Source: Sclerurus mexicanus (lineage: Eukaryota; Chordata; Aves; Passeriformes; Furnariidae). Taken from it: 64,000 nucleotides of DNA. Position 1 is the first letter of the stretch; every line of letters starts with the position of its first letter. The position numbers and the translations under genes are program-made. A model generated the notes under the pieces. It was not told the DNA's origin and made no database searches. It saw only the letters and a program-made list of their open reading frames with translations. The DNA lies in contig VWZF01003200.1 in assembly GCA_013396755.1 (NCBI GenBank), forward strand, positions 1 to 64,000, given 5' to 3'. Below, piece by piece: positions 41,589 to 52,600 of the stretch.

Positions 41589-41765
41589 CTGGAGAGCCTT
41601 GTCAATTTGTATAAACACCTAAGTGTGGAGGGAAGAGGAAAAGATGGAGTCATACTCTTCTTGCTGGTGACCAGTGAAAGGGCATGCAGCAATGAGGGCA
41701 TGTGGCAATGCACACAAACTGAAATGCAAGAAATTCACGTAAACATAAGAAAAAGACTTTTTAAG
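41589..41765 (+). mobile_element. CR1-like fragment, plus strand
   Basis: A diverged CR1 3'-region segment: GAGAGCCTTGTCAATTTGTA, GTGACCAGTGAAAGGGCA, CACAAACTGAAATGCAAG and ACATAAGAAAAAGACTTTTT. Both the terminal 3' end and the 5' part are missing. It explains most of the 113-codon open frame at 41451-41792. Confidence 0.65.
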
Positions 41766-44700
41766 ACACTTTTTTCCTGTGATTTTTTTTAGGTGTTTTT
41801 TTTTCTTTTTAGTATGGGATCTGTCTGTATAATGGACTTCAAACTGAGACTTGCAAAGACAGCAGACTTGTCCCCCAAGTAATCCATTATCAGGCTGATG
41901 GCAGCCATGTCTCCAGAAGCACTCTAGCACTCTGACATTTCCCATGAAGCAGGTTGAAGAAACATCCAATGGATTTGTCCTTATCTGATATGAGTGTGAT
42001 TAGGAAGTTTGTAATTTTAGCTTGTCAATAAAGTAACTTGTGCCAAAAAGCAACTGCTTTTGTTTGCAATTTTCTTTGGTGGAAAAATGTGCATATGCCA
42101 TTTTTCTTAGGTTGTGACAGAATATTATTTTAAGCAAATGTTTTAGAATTTGGAGCCAAAGGAAAGATTTTTCAAAAGCATTAGAATGAATGCTGGAATA
42201 TAATTTCAAACGTTGTCAATCTGAAAACAACTACTCTTCATGGAAATGTTGGTTTAAACAGGACTAAAAACTTATTACCTTGCGTGTAATTTGGCAAGAA
42301 TGAATAAAGCCTTTTACAGGCTGTTTATTTCACTGTTCACAACCAGCATCTCACTGATTTCACTGAGTCCATAGAGCAGTGTATCTGTGCACTTATTCTT
42401 TTGGAGAAACCATTTACATCACTTGACACAGCAATTGTGAAAATAACTTAAGTGATCACCAGATATGGATTATTTATATTTAGCAGTTTGTTTGTGAATT
42501 TTATTTCCTCACTCACAGTTTTTGTTTGATTTGGAAGAATTAGGAGTTTATTTTCCTAAAAGAGATGATGCATGCTCAGGCACTTCTCTTAAAAATTCAG
42601 TTCTCAATTTATGTTCCAGACTGTGAGCTCATCTTCTACCTTCTACTAGTCACAACACTTGGTAGCAAAACTAGTGATACTGCAGTTGCATCTTTTCATT
42701 CAAAAATTTGCAGTTGGTATAACATCATCATTTGCAACTTCTTTCGCTCACACAGAATCTCACTTAGTAGTACAAACTCTTAGCAATGCAAATAATATAT
42801 TCTACCTACAATGCAACCAAGGATGTGAAAATTAAATTAACAGATATAATGAAGTTTATGAAAGCTCTGTTTATGAACACAAAGGAGAAATTATAAAATT
42901 CAGGATGTATAGCAGTGGGAAGAAATGTCAGTTATGGAAAGAGAGGTGAAAAGGGAAAGAGGAAAAGGAAGTACTTGTATGAAGAAACATATTCCTGTTC
43001 TGTTTACTTGAAAGCACATAGATTCTTTGGAGATAGATACATAGATTCTTTGTAATGGATAAATGTCAATAAGACACGGAATTTGCAGCAACAATAATTT
43101 GTATGGAAAGACTGATAGCAAAACCCTTTCTAAACAAGACATTAAAGTGAGTGTTCCTTAGACAATACTTGAAAAACATCCTCAGTCCCTAAGTTTAGGA
43201 CATGGCAAACAACAGTTTCCCTAAAACTGAAGAACTGCATTTCTGTACCAAATCCAGTAATATTTTTACTTGGCTTTCTTGGAGAAATAAGAGAACATTG
43301 AATCTTTCAGTTCTTCACAGTGATCTTTACTTAGGTGTGGTTTTGGTGTTTCATACCCTTTCCCATCCTCCTTTTTAAGTCTCTCCTGACTTTCTCTCAT
43401 CCAAACATTAAATTCAAAAAAAGGAGAGCAGTCAAACTAGTGAATACTGAATGGACCAATGTGCAAATCTTACACTTTCTGAAGATTAAACAAATCTCAA
43501 ATCTGTCTAAACTTCAGCTTTTTCTTTTACATTAGGTCAATAATTTTCAATTAGAAAACCTCAGTTACATCTTAGCTGTTGTTTAGAAAGAGAACCCTTG
43601 AAAGGCCTGAGTACTGCACCGTTTTGTTGAATTATAAGACTACTTTTGTTTCTTGAAACCAGTGGTTTTGAAAGGGAAAAATACTTTCATTGCCTCATTG
43701 AAGATTCTTTCAGTAGATGAAAAATTAATTTATTTTTTTTTAACATTACACTGTACTTGTCCTTCTGAAAAGGCTCTGCAGGGTTAGAATATAACCATTT
43801 TGTCCCAGTACTAAATGACTGAGTAAATTGTACCAGGTAAATTGAGTTTCTGTTACAGAGATGCTATGACATCTATCTCAAAAATCACAGTTCCAGAATG
43901 GAGTCACTACTGTTTACAAAAGATTCTACCTAGCTTCAAGGAGTAAAGACGTTCTTCCACCTCATTGATTCCATCCATAATTTAGACTTCAAAATGCATG
44001 ATCTACTTATGCAATATTATTGTACAATGTTTCTGTGAGAGATAAAGGAGAATCACATCTAGATTCTGAATATGCAGTTGATTTCCTAAGCAATAATTAA
44101 TTCAGGCAAGACTTCTGCTTGTAATTTTCAGGACTATAGTAGCTACACACTTGGAATCTTCACGGGGAAGATTCTTCTGGTGGATAGTTTTTTCTTTGAC
44201 AAGAAAAAAATCTCTGAAATGCTTCAAGAGATACATTAAAAAACACAAATTGATAGAGTGGAAAAGTACAAATCTGTAATCAGTTAAATATTGTAATCCA
44301 AGGGATGGGGAACCATATGTGAACACTTTTTCTTTCTCCATTCAAGCCAATGAATGCTTATTCCATGCAGTACAGAACAGAAAAAGGGATTGGTCTGGGG
44401 AGTTCACAGAACTTGTGGAAGCAGACTGGTATGTTTATAATACTACCAAGCTAAAGACAGAACTGAGTCAACAATCTGATAAACTAGAAGAGTAGTGCTT
44501 ATTGATCTGAAAAATAAACCCCAAAAGAACGTATGTACCACCAGTGCAAATGTCTTGTAGTCTCATCTTAATTTCTCCTGGGAATATTTAGGAGATACCG
44601 TCCTCTGGGAGATAAACATAGGAAATAGAGGCATTCTCAGATCCTAACAAGTGTGAGAGGGACTTGCAAGAGATTTAAGGTGCATTCAGAAAAGAAAGGC

Positions 44701-44950
44701 AAACTGAAACCTCAATGCACCTTGATTACATTATGGATAAAATGTAGTTTTGTGAATACATGCTTTGCTTTTAGATGTCTCACATAAGAATAGTTTAGAC
44801 ATTTAAATAATTTTTACAGATTGCCTTATTTCTTTTAGAATTAATTTCCCATGTACTGAAAATTATTCTTGCCTATTTAATCCAAGTAGGGGAGGTCTAC
44901 ATTGGTGTTTTTTGAATGAGATGGAATTAATTTTCTTCAGAGTAACAATC
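41766..44950. other. Intronic sequence without recognised element
   Basis: AT-rich, no gene seen, short open frames only. Confidence 0.55.
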
Positions 44951-46106
44951 AAAGACTCACAGAATATGAGCAGTTGGAAGGGACTCAAAAAGATCATCAA
45001 GTATTGCTCTGCACAGGACCATCACAAAGAATCACACCCTGTGCCTGAGAGTATCATCCAAATGTTTCTTGAACTCTGTCAGGCTTGATGCTGTGATCAC
45101 TTCCCTGGGGAGCCTGTTCCAATGTCTAATCACCCTCTAGGTGAAGAACCCTTTTCTAATATCCAACCTAAACAACCCCTGACACAACTTCAGGCCATTC
45201 CCTCAGGTCCTGTCACAGCTCACCGCAGAGAAGAAAACAGTGACTGCCCCTCCTCTTCTCCTTATGAGGAAGTTGTAACTGCAATGAGGTGTCTCCTCAG
45301 TCTTCCTCAGGTGTCTTCTCCAGGCTAAACAGACCAAGTGAACTCAGCTGCTCCTCATACGGCTTCCCTTCAAGGCCCTTCACCATCTGTGTTGCCCTCC
45401 TTCGGACACTCTCTAAGAGCTTAATATCTTTCTTATATTGTGGTGCCAAAAACTGCACACAATAGTTAAGGTGAAGCTGCCCCACTGCAGAGCAGAGTGG
45501 AACAATCCCCTCACTCGACCGGCTACCGATGCTTTGCCTGATGCCCCCCAGGACAGGGTTGGCCCTCCTGGCTGCCAGGGCACTGCTGACTCATATCCAG
45601 CTTGCCACTGACCAGGACTCCCAGGTTCCTTTCTATAGCACTGCTATTCAGCATCTCATTCCCCAGTCTGTCTGTACATCCAGGACTGCCCCATCCCAGG
45701 TGTAGAATCCGGCACTTTCCCTTGTTGAATTTCATATGGTTGGTGATTTCCCAGTCCTCTCATTTGTCGAGGTCTCTCTGCAGGGTCTCCCTGCCTTTGA
45801 GGGCATCAACAGCACTATCACCCTCTGTGCTTGGCCCATTAACCAATTGCTCACCCACCACATGACGTGGTATTTATCCAGCTGTGTGTTGCACGTTTTG
45901 TCCAGAAGGATCCTGTGAGAGACAGTATTGAAAGTTTCACTGAAATAAAATAAAAAAATCACATCAACTGGTTTCCCTTGATCAGTCAGGTGGGTTACTT
46001 TTTCATAAAAGGAAATCAGGTTTGATAAGCAGGACTTTCCTCTAATGAAGCCGTGCTGGCTGTGACGTATGACTGTGTTGTCTTTCAGGTGTTTTTCGGT
46101 ATTTTC
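44951..46106 (-). mobile_element. CR1 LINE copy B, 3' half
   Basis: The minus-strand CR1 continues here from the LTR boundary at 46107 down to its 3' end near 44951, which reads TTGATGATC, GAGTCCCTTCCAAC and TATTCTGTGAG. RT core segments are visible (HLKDNTVIRHSQHGF, GKSCLSNLISFY, TVSHRILLDK). The [YF]ADD region is missing at exactly the same place as in copy A. Degenerate residues such as FYFSETFN in place of the usual Y-x-D-F-S-K-A-F-D motif are also shared with copy A, as is the stop after DLDK. Confidence 0.9.
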
Positions 46107-46677
46107 TGTTATACCCCAGTCCAGAAGATCCAAGCTTTTCTGGGTGTACACTTTAATTTCAGACTTCAAGAGATTTTGCCCACATGAACTCTTGCAAAGC
46201 CTTTAATTCTTCAATACCTTGAATTTACATCCAAGAGAAAAAAGCTATGCAATTTTCTCTAAGAGATTTCTTTTTTTTGGTAAGAAAATAGGCATTTTGG
46301 CAAAAAGGGCTTACAGGAACAACATACAGCCAAGGAAAATATTTCACTTAATAGCAAGCTACTAGGCAAAAACCAACTCACAACTTAAGAGAAGTATCCA
46401 AACTTAAGCGAAATACAGAAAATAGGTGTTTAAATTACACAAAAGAGGAAGAAAAGAGTAAAGGAAGAGGGATTAAGAAAAGAAAGGATAAAGAAAAATA
46501 TAGCTACCACTAAGAGATCACATATTGGCAAACTCCAGGAGGTCAAGCTGCAAGGTTTACCATGCGGACACTGATACTGGAGGCCTGGCCCTCTTCAAGC
46601 ACACACATCTCCACACACACAGACAAAATTGTTGATTCAACCCATGAATCAGTGAGATATAAATCCAGTCTTTGACA
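46107..46677 (-). mobile_element. Solo LTR nested in CR1 copy B
   Basis: A 571-bp insert bounded by TG/CA: plus-strand TGTTATACCCC at the left and CTTTGACA at the right. CR1 copy B stops at the left edge and resumes at the right edge. Flanks TTTTC and CTTCC are a 5-bp pair matching at three positions. Removing the insert and one 5-bp copy gives the same spacing between IIL and HLKDN codons as in CR1 copy A, which supports the boundaries. An ATTAAA about 90 bp from the left edge on the minus strand favours minus orientation. No retroviral gene is present. The family was not identified. Confidence 0.65.
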
Positions 46678-47670
46678 CTTCCCAGGATAATCTTCTCCAT
46701 AACTTTACCAGCTGTTGAAGTGAGACTGAGAGCCCTTCTTGAAAATCAGGACAACATTCACCAGCTTCCAGTCAGTTGGGATCTCTCTGGATTCCCAAGA
46801 CTCCTCAAAAATCATTGAGAGGTTTTGCGATGACATCAGCCAACTCTGAGGATTCTTGGATAAATCCCATCAGGCCCCATAGATTTCTAGGGATCCAGCT
46901 GGAGGAACAGATCCCACACAATTTCAGGGTCAGCTGGGAGCTGATCATCCTTGCAGCCATAGTCCTCCAGCTCAGGGCCTTGACACCCCCTTGGTCCATC
47001 ATCTGTGTTGAAGATAGAGGCAAAGAAAGCATTAAACCCCTCTGCCCTGTTTCTGTACCTGTTTTTGAGGTGACCATCCTTACCCTGTAATGGGCCAGTG
47101 ATATTTCTATACTGCCTATTGCCATCCATGTATNTATTTCTATACTGCCTATTGCCATTCATGTATTTGAAAAAACTCTTTTTATTATCCCCTGCATTTC
47201 TGGCCAGCTTCAGCTCCAGTTGATCTTTGGCCACACAAATTTTCTCCCTACAATGGCAAGCAGCATCTCTGAATTCTTCCCATGTCACCTGACCTTGCTT
47301 CCACTGGGCATACACCTTCCTTTTTCACCTTATTTCCAAGAGAGGATTCCTGTTCAGCCAAGCCGGCCTTATACCTCTCCTGCTTGACTTTCAACTGTTG
47401 GGAATTGCTGCTTCTGTGCCCTTAGGAGGTGATGTTTAAAAAGCGATGAGCACTGCTGAACCCCAGCACCTGCAAAAACATTTTTCCAGGAGATCTTACT
47501 TATTAATCACCTGAGCAGCCTGAAGTCTGCTTTCCTCATGTCCAGAGCTGAGGTTTTCTGGCATTTTTCCTCCTGTCAACAGAGATTTTAAACTCTATCC
47601 CTTCATGGTCGCTGTGGCCAAGATGGCCACCAATCTCCACTTCTGCAATTACAGGTCTATGGGTCTGCAA
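46678..47670 (-). mobile_element. CR1 LINE copy B, 5' half
   Basis: Continuation of copy B beyond the nested LTR. On the minus strand it contains the inter-domain region between endonuclease and RT, including WKQGQVTWEEFRDAACHCR, FFKYMNGNRQYRN and GFNAFFASIFNTDDGP, then EVMEKIIL-type sequence near 46700. It is frameshifted in places and contains an N at 47134. The element reaches about 47670, making copy B the longest CR1 here (about 2.1 kb without the LTR). Confidence 0.85.
47134..47134. other. Ambiguous base N between two 32-bp direct repeats
   Basis: 47102-47133 and 47135-47166 are the same 32 bp with one difference, separated only by the N. This is the pattern expected when two overlapping contig ends are joined without being merged. 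Confidence 0.85.
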
Positions 47671-47679
47671 CTATGGCTC

Positions 47680-48200
47680 TGTGTTTTGGATTTGTACTGA
47701 GAACAGTGTTGGTTATATAGAGATGATTTAGTTATTGATGAGCAGTGCTTGCAAAGCATCAAGGTATTTTCTGCTCCTCACCCCACTACACCAGTGAGAA
47801 GGCTGGAATTGTACAAGGAGTTGGGAGGGGACACAGCCTGATCCCAACTGACCAAAGACATACCTCTCACCATATGGCATCATGCTCAGCATATAAAGTT
47901 GGGGGAAGAAGAAGGTAGAGGGTACATTTGGTGTGATGGCCTTTGTCTTCCCAAGACACCACCGCACATAATGGAGTCCTGCTTTTCTGGAGGTGGCTGA
48001 ACACTTGCTGACATGGTGAATGAATTCCTTGTTTTCATTTATTTGTGTATGGGGCTTTAGTTTTACCTTTTAAATTATCTTCATCTCTATACTAAATTTT
48101 TCTCACTTATACCCTTCTGATTTTCTCCCCCATCCCACCAGGGAGGACTGAGTAAACAGCTGAGTGGGGCTTACTTGCCGGCTGGAGTTAAACCATGACA
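47680..48200 (+). mobile_element. ERVL-type LTR, 5' truncated
   Basis: Starts at TGTGTTTTGGATTTG and continues through CCCAACTGACCAAAG, a TATA-like ATATAAAG at about 47891, TCTTCCCAAGAC and TGGTGAATGAATTCC. It ends GGCTGGAGTTAAACCATGACA, the typical 3' end of a common avian ERVL LTR. Roughly the first 50-60 bp are missing. It directly adjoins the 5' end of CR1 copy B. No internal viral sequence is attached. Confidence 0.85.
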
Positions 48201-49100
48201 CTTTCTAAATATTAATGAAGATTGCTGGATAGAAAGCATATTGCTATTCAAAGACTGTCTTACTGAAGAGAAATGGGAATATAAAAAGGCATTCTGTACC
48301 TATAGAAATTACCATAAAAACTGTTCTGCAGGCAAGGTGAGACCAATATGTAGAAAGAGTTAAAAATGCAGAGTACTGGTATGTATCATCTAGTCTTTCT
48401 TCCAGACTTAATTTCTAATTATATCTTAATGCTGGAGAATGGCTGGCATGCATAAACACAAACATCATTTATTCATCAGTAATTTGGCATTTAATTAAAA
48501 TATTACTTCATTCTCATTGAATGCATAAGAAAGAATGTTGTAAATATGACAGGTCGAAAAATCCCCATGATATTAACTGATAGAATGAAAAAATACACTT
48601 TTGAAAACATCCTAAATAGAATTTTACAAGGTAAAAGATAAGGAACTAAATAATTAATAAGCCTTATGTAAATTTCTTTAGGAGGAAAAAATTATTTTAT
48701 AGTTGATAAAGTGCATTACACTGATGAGAGCCCATAGTTGAACAACAGCCCATAGTCAAACTGGATATTGGGGTTTATTAAAGGATTGAGGAGATTAGAA
48801 CTTTTACCTTACTGGTTTATCTCATGCACTCCCACAAGCCCTCATTCCACCCATGCTGTGTTATGTTCACTAGGTTTCCATTTTGCTTCCTAGCACAGAG
48901 GTTGCTGCTGATCTGGGAAGCTTGAGTGGAAGGTCATACTGATTCACGCTGAGCTTCTGTTTGTAGGAATTGGTCTAGACTGTTATCACCCACAATCCCT
49001 GTGCATCCCATAGTGTCCATCTCCATCCACCTCCTTCTTACTTTCAGTACTGTCCCCCACTTCGAAGATCTTTCTTCCAGCCAAGATGTTGCTATGATCC
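48201..49100. other. Intronic sequence, possibly more repeat material
   Basis: No gene recognised. A CAGCCCATAG-like unit is duplicated near 48729-48757. GC content rises from about 48900 toward the LTR-like segment, but I cannot name a family. Confidence 0.45.
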
Positions 49101-49629
49101 TGTTTTTAAAATTATTAGAGATGCCTCTGCCTGAAGGTGCAAACAAGACCACATGCCAAAGTCAATAAGTACGGATTTTATTTAACAGGAAATGTAAGGC
49201 AGAGAATGAGAGAGAGAAATAAATAGGAAGGGAAGAAAAAGAGTGGCAGAAAGAAATTAAAATAGAAAATGTATCACCGCTCCATGGACCCCATGGCATC
49301 CTGTAGGTCTTCTTTTGGTCTTCTTTGTGTGAGTATATCCTGAAAATGTCGATTCCAATGGATTAATATATGCTCAGGAGATGACCAGGCACCTCCCCTG
49401 GGCAGGGTGGGGAAGCTTTGCAATCTTTTGTGACAGGGTCTGGATTCGTTGCATTACTTGAATCACGTGCAGTCCTCTGGCAGCAGAAGGCCTCAAGAAT
49501 TACTGTAGGGGCACTTTGGGGGTCTTTGATGATTTATTACCCCTTCTCAGTTACCTCTCATATGAATGTCCCATGTGTATGTGGTCTTCCCGGAGTGTAG
49601 GTGTTTACTCTGAACCTGTGTCCCGAACA
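49101..49629 (-). mobile_element. Probable LTR, minus strand, family unknown
   Basis: Read on the minus strand, the segment starts TGTTCGGGACACAGG and ends TTTAAAAACA, giving TG...CA ends. It has a TATA-like CATATATTAATC at about 49370 and AATAAA at about 49183, roughly 80 bp before the 3' end, the layout of U3-R-U5. It is GC-richer than its flanks. I found no convincing target-site duplication (GATCC versus GGCCA), so the boundaries are tentative. Retroviral coding sequence was not recognised on either side. Confidence 0.45.
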
Positions 49630-52600
49630 GGCCAAAGTCCTCACTCTTCAAGTCCAAGGTAGAGTTTTTCTTGATCCCCTTCCTTACTTCACCAAGAATG
49701 GAAAACTATCATTTCATGGCTGCTATGTCTCAGGCAGCTTCCAGCTACCGATAGTCTTTCTGTGCAGAAATGCAGTGTGAGTTCAGCCTCCTAAGTGGTG
49801 CTTTTATCACATGTCTTTTTATTAACTGGAGGCTTTGGGATGTGTTACTTTTCTTGGGTCCAGATGTTATCAAAATGTACAACCACTCATAGTGATTGTA
49901 TCTATCAAGTAGGAGGTTTCTGTTTGAGAATTAAAAAGTTCAGGTTTGGATACTTGTGTATGTGCCCCATTATCTGTTGCCTGCTATTGTTTACAATTTA
50001 TTACATTTTTTCCCCTACAACAGTATCATATTTTAGAGTGTCCCAGTGTAATATGCAATGCTGGTAGGTGAATTTTCCTTGTAATGACCGTAAGGATGCA
50101 CTAAACAATGTTTTGTTCTTACTAATGGGATTTTCCTAAAGGCAGGTTGTTAGATGCCAGAGTAAGGAATATTTATCTCTCATGCAATTGGAAAACTATT
50201 TGAATTTTGGACCCAAATGTGTTTTTGTAATGAACACTCTCACTTTACTTGAGAGTGAACAAATACTGTAACAACAACATTGACAGAAACAACAAGAATC
50301 ATCAATAACAAAGTAATTAAGAAGTTCAGTACTTATGACCTCATGTTCAATCTCTTCAATTCCTAATTCTCCAAGGCATCAAAATATCACCCCAAGTAGT
50401 TTTTTTCCTCCTAAATATTGGAAAAAATTTCATCTGCAAATAAAACTTTTGGACAGAATGCACTTTGTCAAATATTATCTGCCTAAGAGCTTCCAAACCT
50501 GCCTGAGCTGATCACCTTGGTTCTCCCTGTAGATATTCAGAGAGAGGCATCTCCAGTTCATCCCATTCTAAGAAAAGTAACTACCTTTCTTCATTCATCA
50601 GAGATGAACCAAATAAAATAACTGCTATGAGTGAGGACAAATCCCTACTTCTACTGACTATGTCACACTTAAAATCATGCCTGTTTTAATTATATAACTG
50701 AGAAAGATCCCAAACAATTTTTAGGTATTCAAAACATTTCCTAAATGAACTTCCTAGGAATCATGTACCTTTACAGCAAAGAAGGGAGCTTACTTTACTT
50801 ACAAACTAAATGAATCTTTTTAAACACTTAAGCAATTTAAATTTGCAATGAGGAGACTGCTATGACTTTAACAGGAGTAACAGAATGTGACTCTGACTTA
50901 GGAAAATATTAAAACATGGAGAGATAGTAACAGGTAACATTATAAAGACTGATAAATTTTACTGCAACTGTGAACAACTGGAAGAAAAGTATAATAATTC
51001 ATAAATAAGGGAACTCCAGATGCCTTGTGAGCAGATCTGTTTTTCCTTTCAGCTTGCAGAGCAGTATTCAAGACTGTCTGCACAGGAATCAAGATCAAGT
51101 GCAGCAAAAGAACATGTTACTGCACTTCACTGAACTATTCATTTTTGATTAGTACTAGGAATAATTAAGGACTTTAATTTTCTTGACCTGGATTTTTAAC
51201 AGAACAATGCTAAAAATAGATCGTTCATACCTTCCCTTCTTATCACCCCAAAGGCTGTGACATGGCATGATCATACAGAGGCAGAAAGCATATTAAACTA
51301 AAACTATGTTATATTGAAATTATCAGATGGTCAATCTGTCCCAGGGTAATATTTGAATGTTGGGCGATTTTGCATCTATTGATCCAACTGGTTTTGATTA
51401 TCTCAAACACTGCCTGAACCCAAATGCTAAGTTATTGGAGGTTTAAGTACCTGGATATGATTTGGCAATAGGCAAGACTCCTTGCAAAAAGTGAATGATC
51501 TTTCCAACTACAAAAAAAGTCTCAAAACAAGAAAAAAGAGAACCTGAGGCAAAATTGCCTCAATGGCAGAGAATACTTCTCATTATTACCTTCAAACTGA
51601 GCTAAGTTTTTCAGCCATTCTTTCTTGAGTAACTTTAAATCATGAAGGGAACTTATATTCAAAGCATTTATTTTAGTGGTTTAGGAGGATCATTATATCA
51701 AAGCAGATCAGATTTAAAAATATCAGCCAAGTCTTACTCACCATCATATTAACAAAACAACTTTATGAGCATAGTCAGGAGGTTAAAAGATACGTGTGCA
51801 AACTACAAGTATGTTTTGCTTACTTGCTTACTTTTTTAAAAAAAATGTACTTGGATTCCTTGTGAAAAATTTATACAGCTCATTTATTAATCAAGACTTA
51901 AAATATCTAATCTGTAGATTTAAACTATGAAAATAAAATCCAGCATGGCAAGTAGATTGTGTTTTGTCATTGGCAAAAGGCTTAGTGAGCCTTACTTTTG
52001 GAGTAAAAATAATCATTTTCTTAATTCTTCGGTAATTTTCTTCGTTTGATGAAAACCTGACAAAGGTTGCATGATCATATTCTCAAATTAGAGAACTTAC
52101 CTAACTCAGTTTATATTGGAAATTTATTTTGAGGGGAAAAAATTATTTACTGCAAATAAAACTAATCTTGCTTGCAACCAGAATTTCTTTCCACTTAAGA
52201 GTTCTGAATGCTGCTGAATTTCCTTCATATACTTTAATTCAGTCAAGAATATTTTATGTCTTCTGGTTTATGAAATGGATTTTATAATTGGTAAGTGCTG
52301 GAAGCCAGTTATTGACATTGCACTCGTGCTTATAGTGCCCAGAAGAGATTTAATCGCTTCCTATCATTTCCATACAATATTTACTCAATTTTTTAACATC
52401 AGTGAAATATGTTAGGTAGTAAGTCCTAAGAAATTCATTTAATTGACTAATGTAATTTGTCCTCCAGCCTTGATTCTTACAGATGCAAATATTCCAGATT
52501 ACATCTTATTTAAATAAGGAATTTTTTTGACAGTATTACAAGTCACACTTCTATGTCAACTAGGACTTTCTGTGGATACTAGTAGTGCAACATCTTGTCC

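Noticed and set aside
41451..41792. Plus-strand 113-codon open frame
   Set aside because: Largely a diverged CR1 3' fragment; the frame is not the CR1 coding frame.
45732..46169. 145-codon minus-strand frame resembling a reverse transcriptase gene
   Set aside because: It is CR1 copy B fused by chance to the edge of the nested LTR; it lacks the catalytic segment and is not a functional gene.
48930..50070. Single long endogenous retrovirus
   Set aside because: Only an LTR-like segment can be argued; no gag, pol or env motif was recognised.
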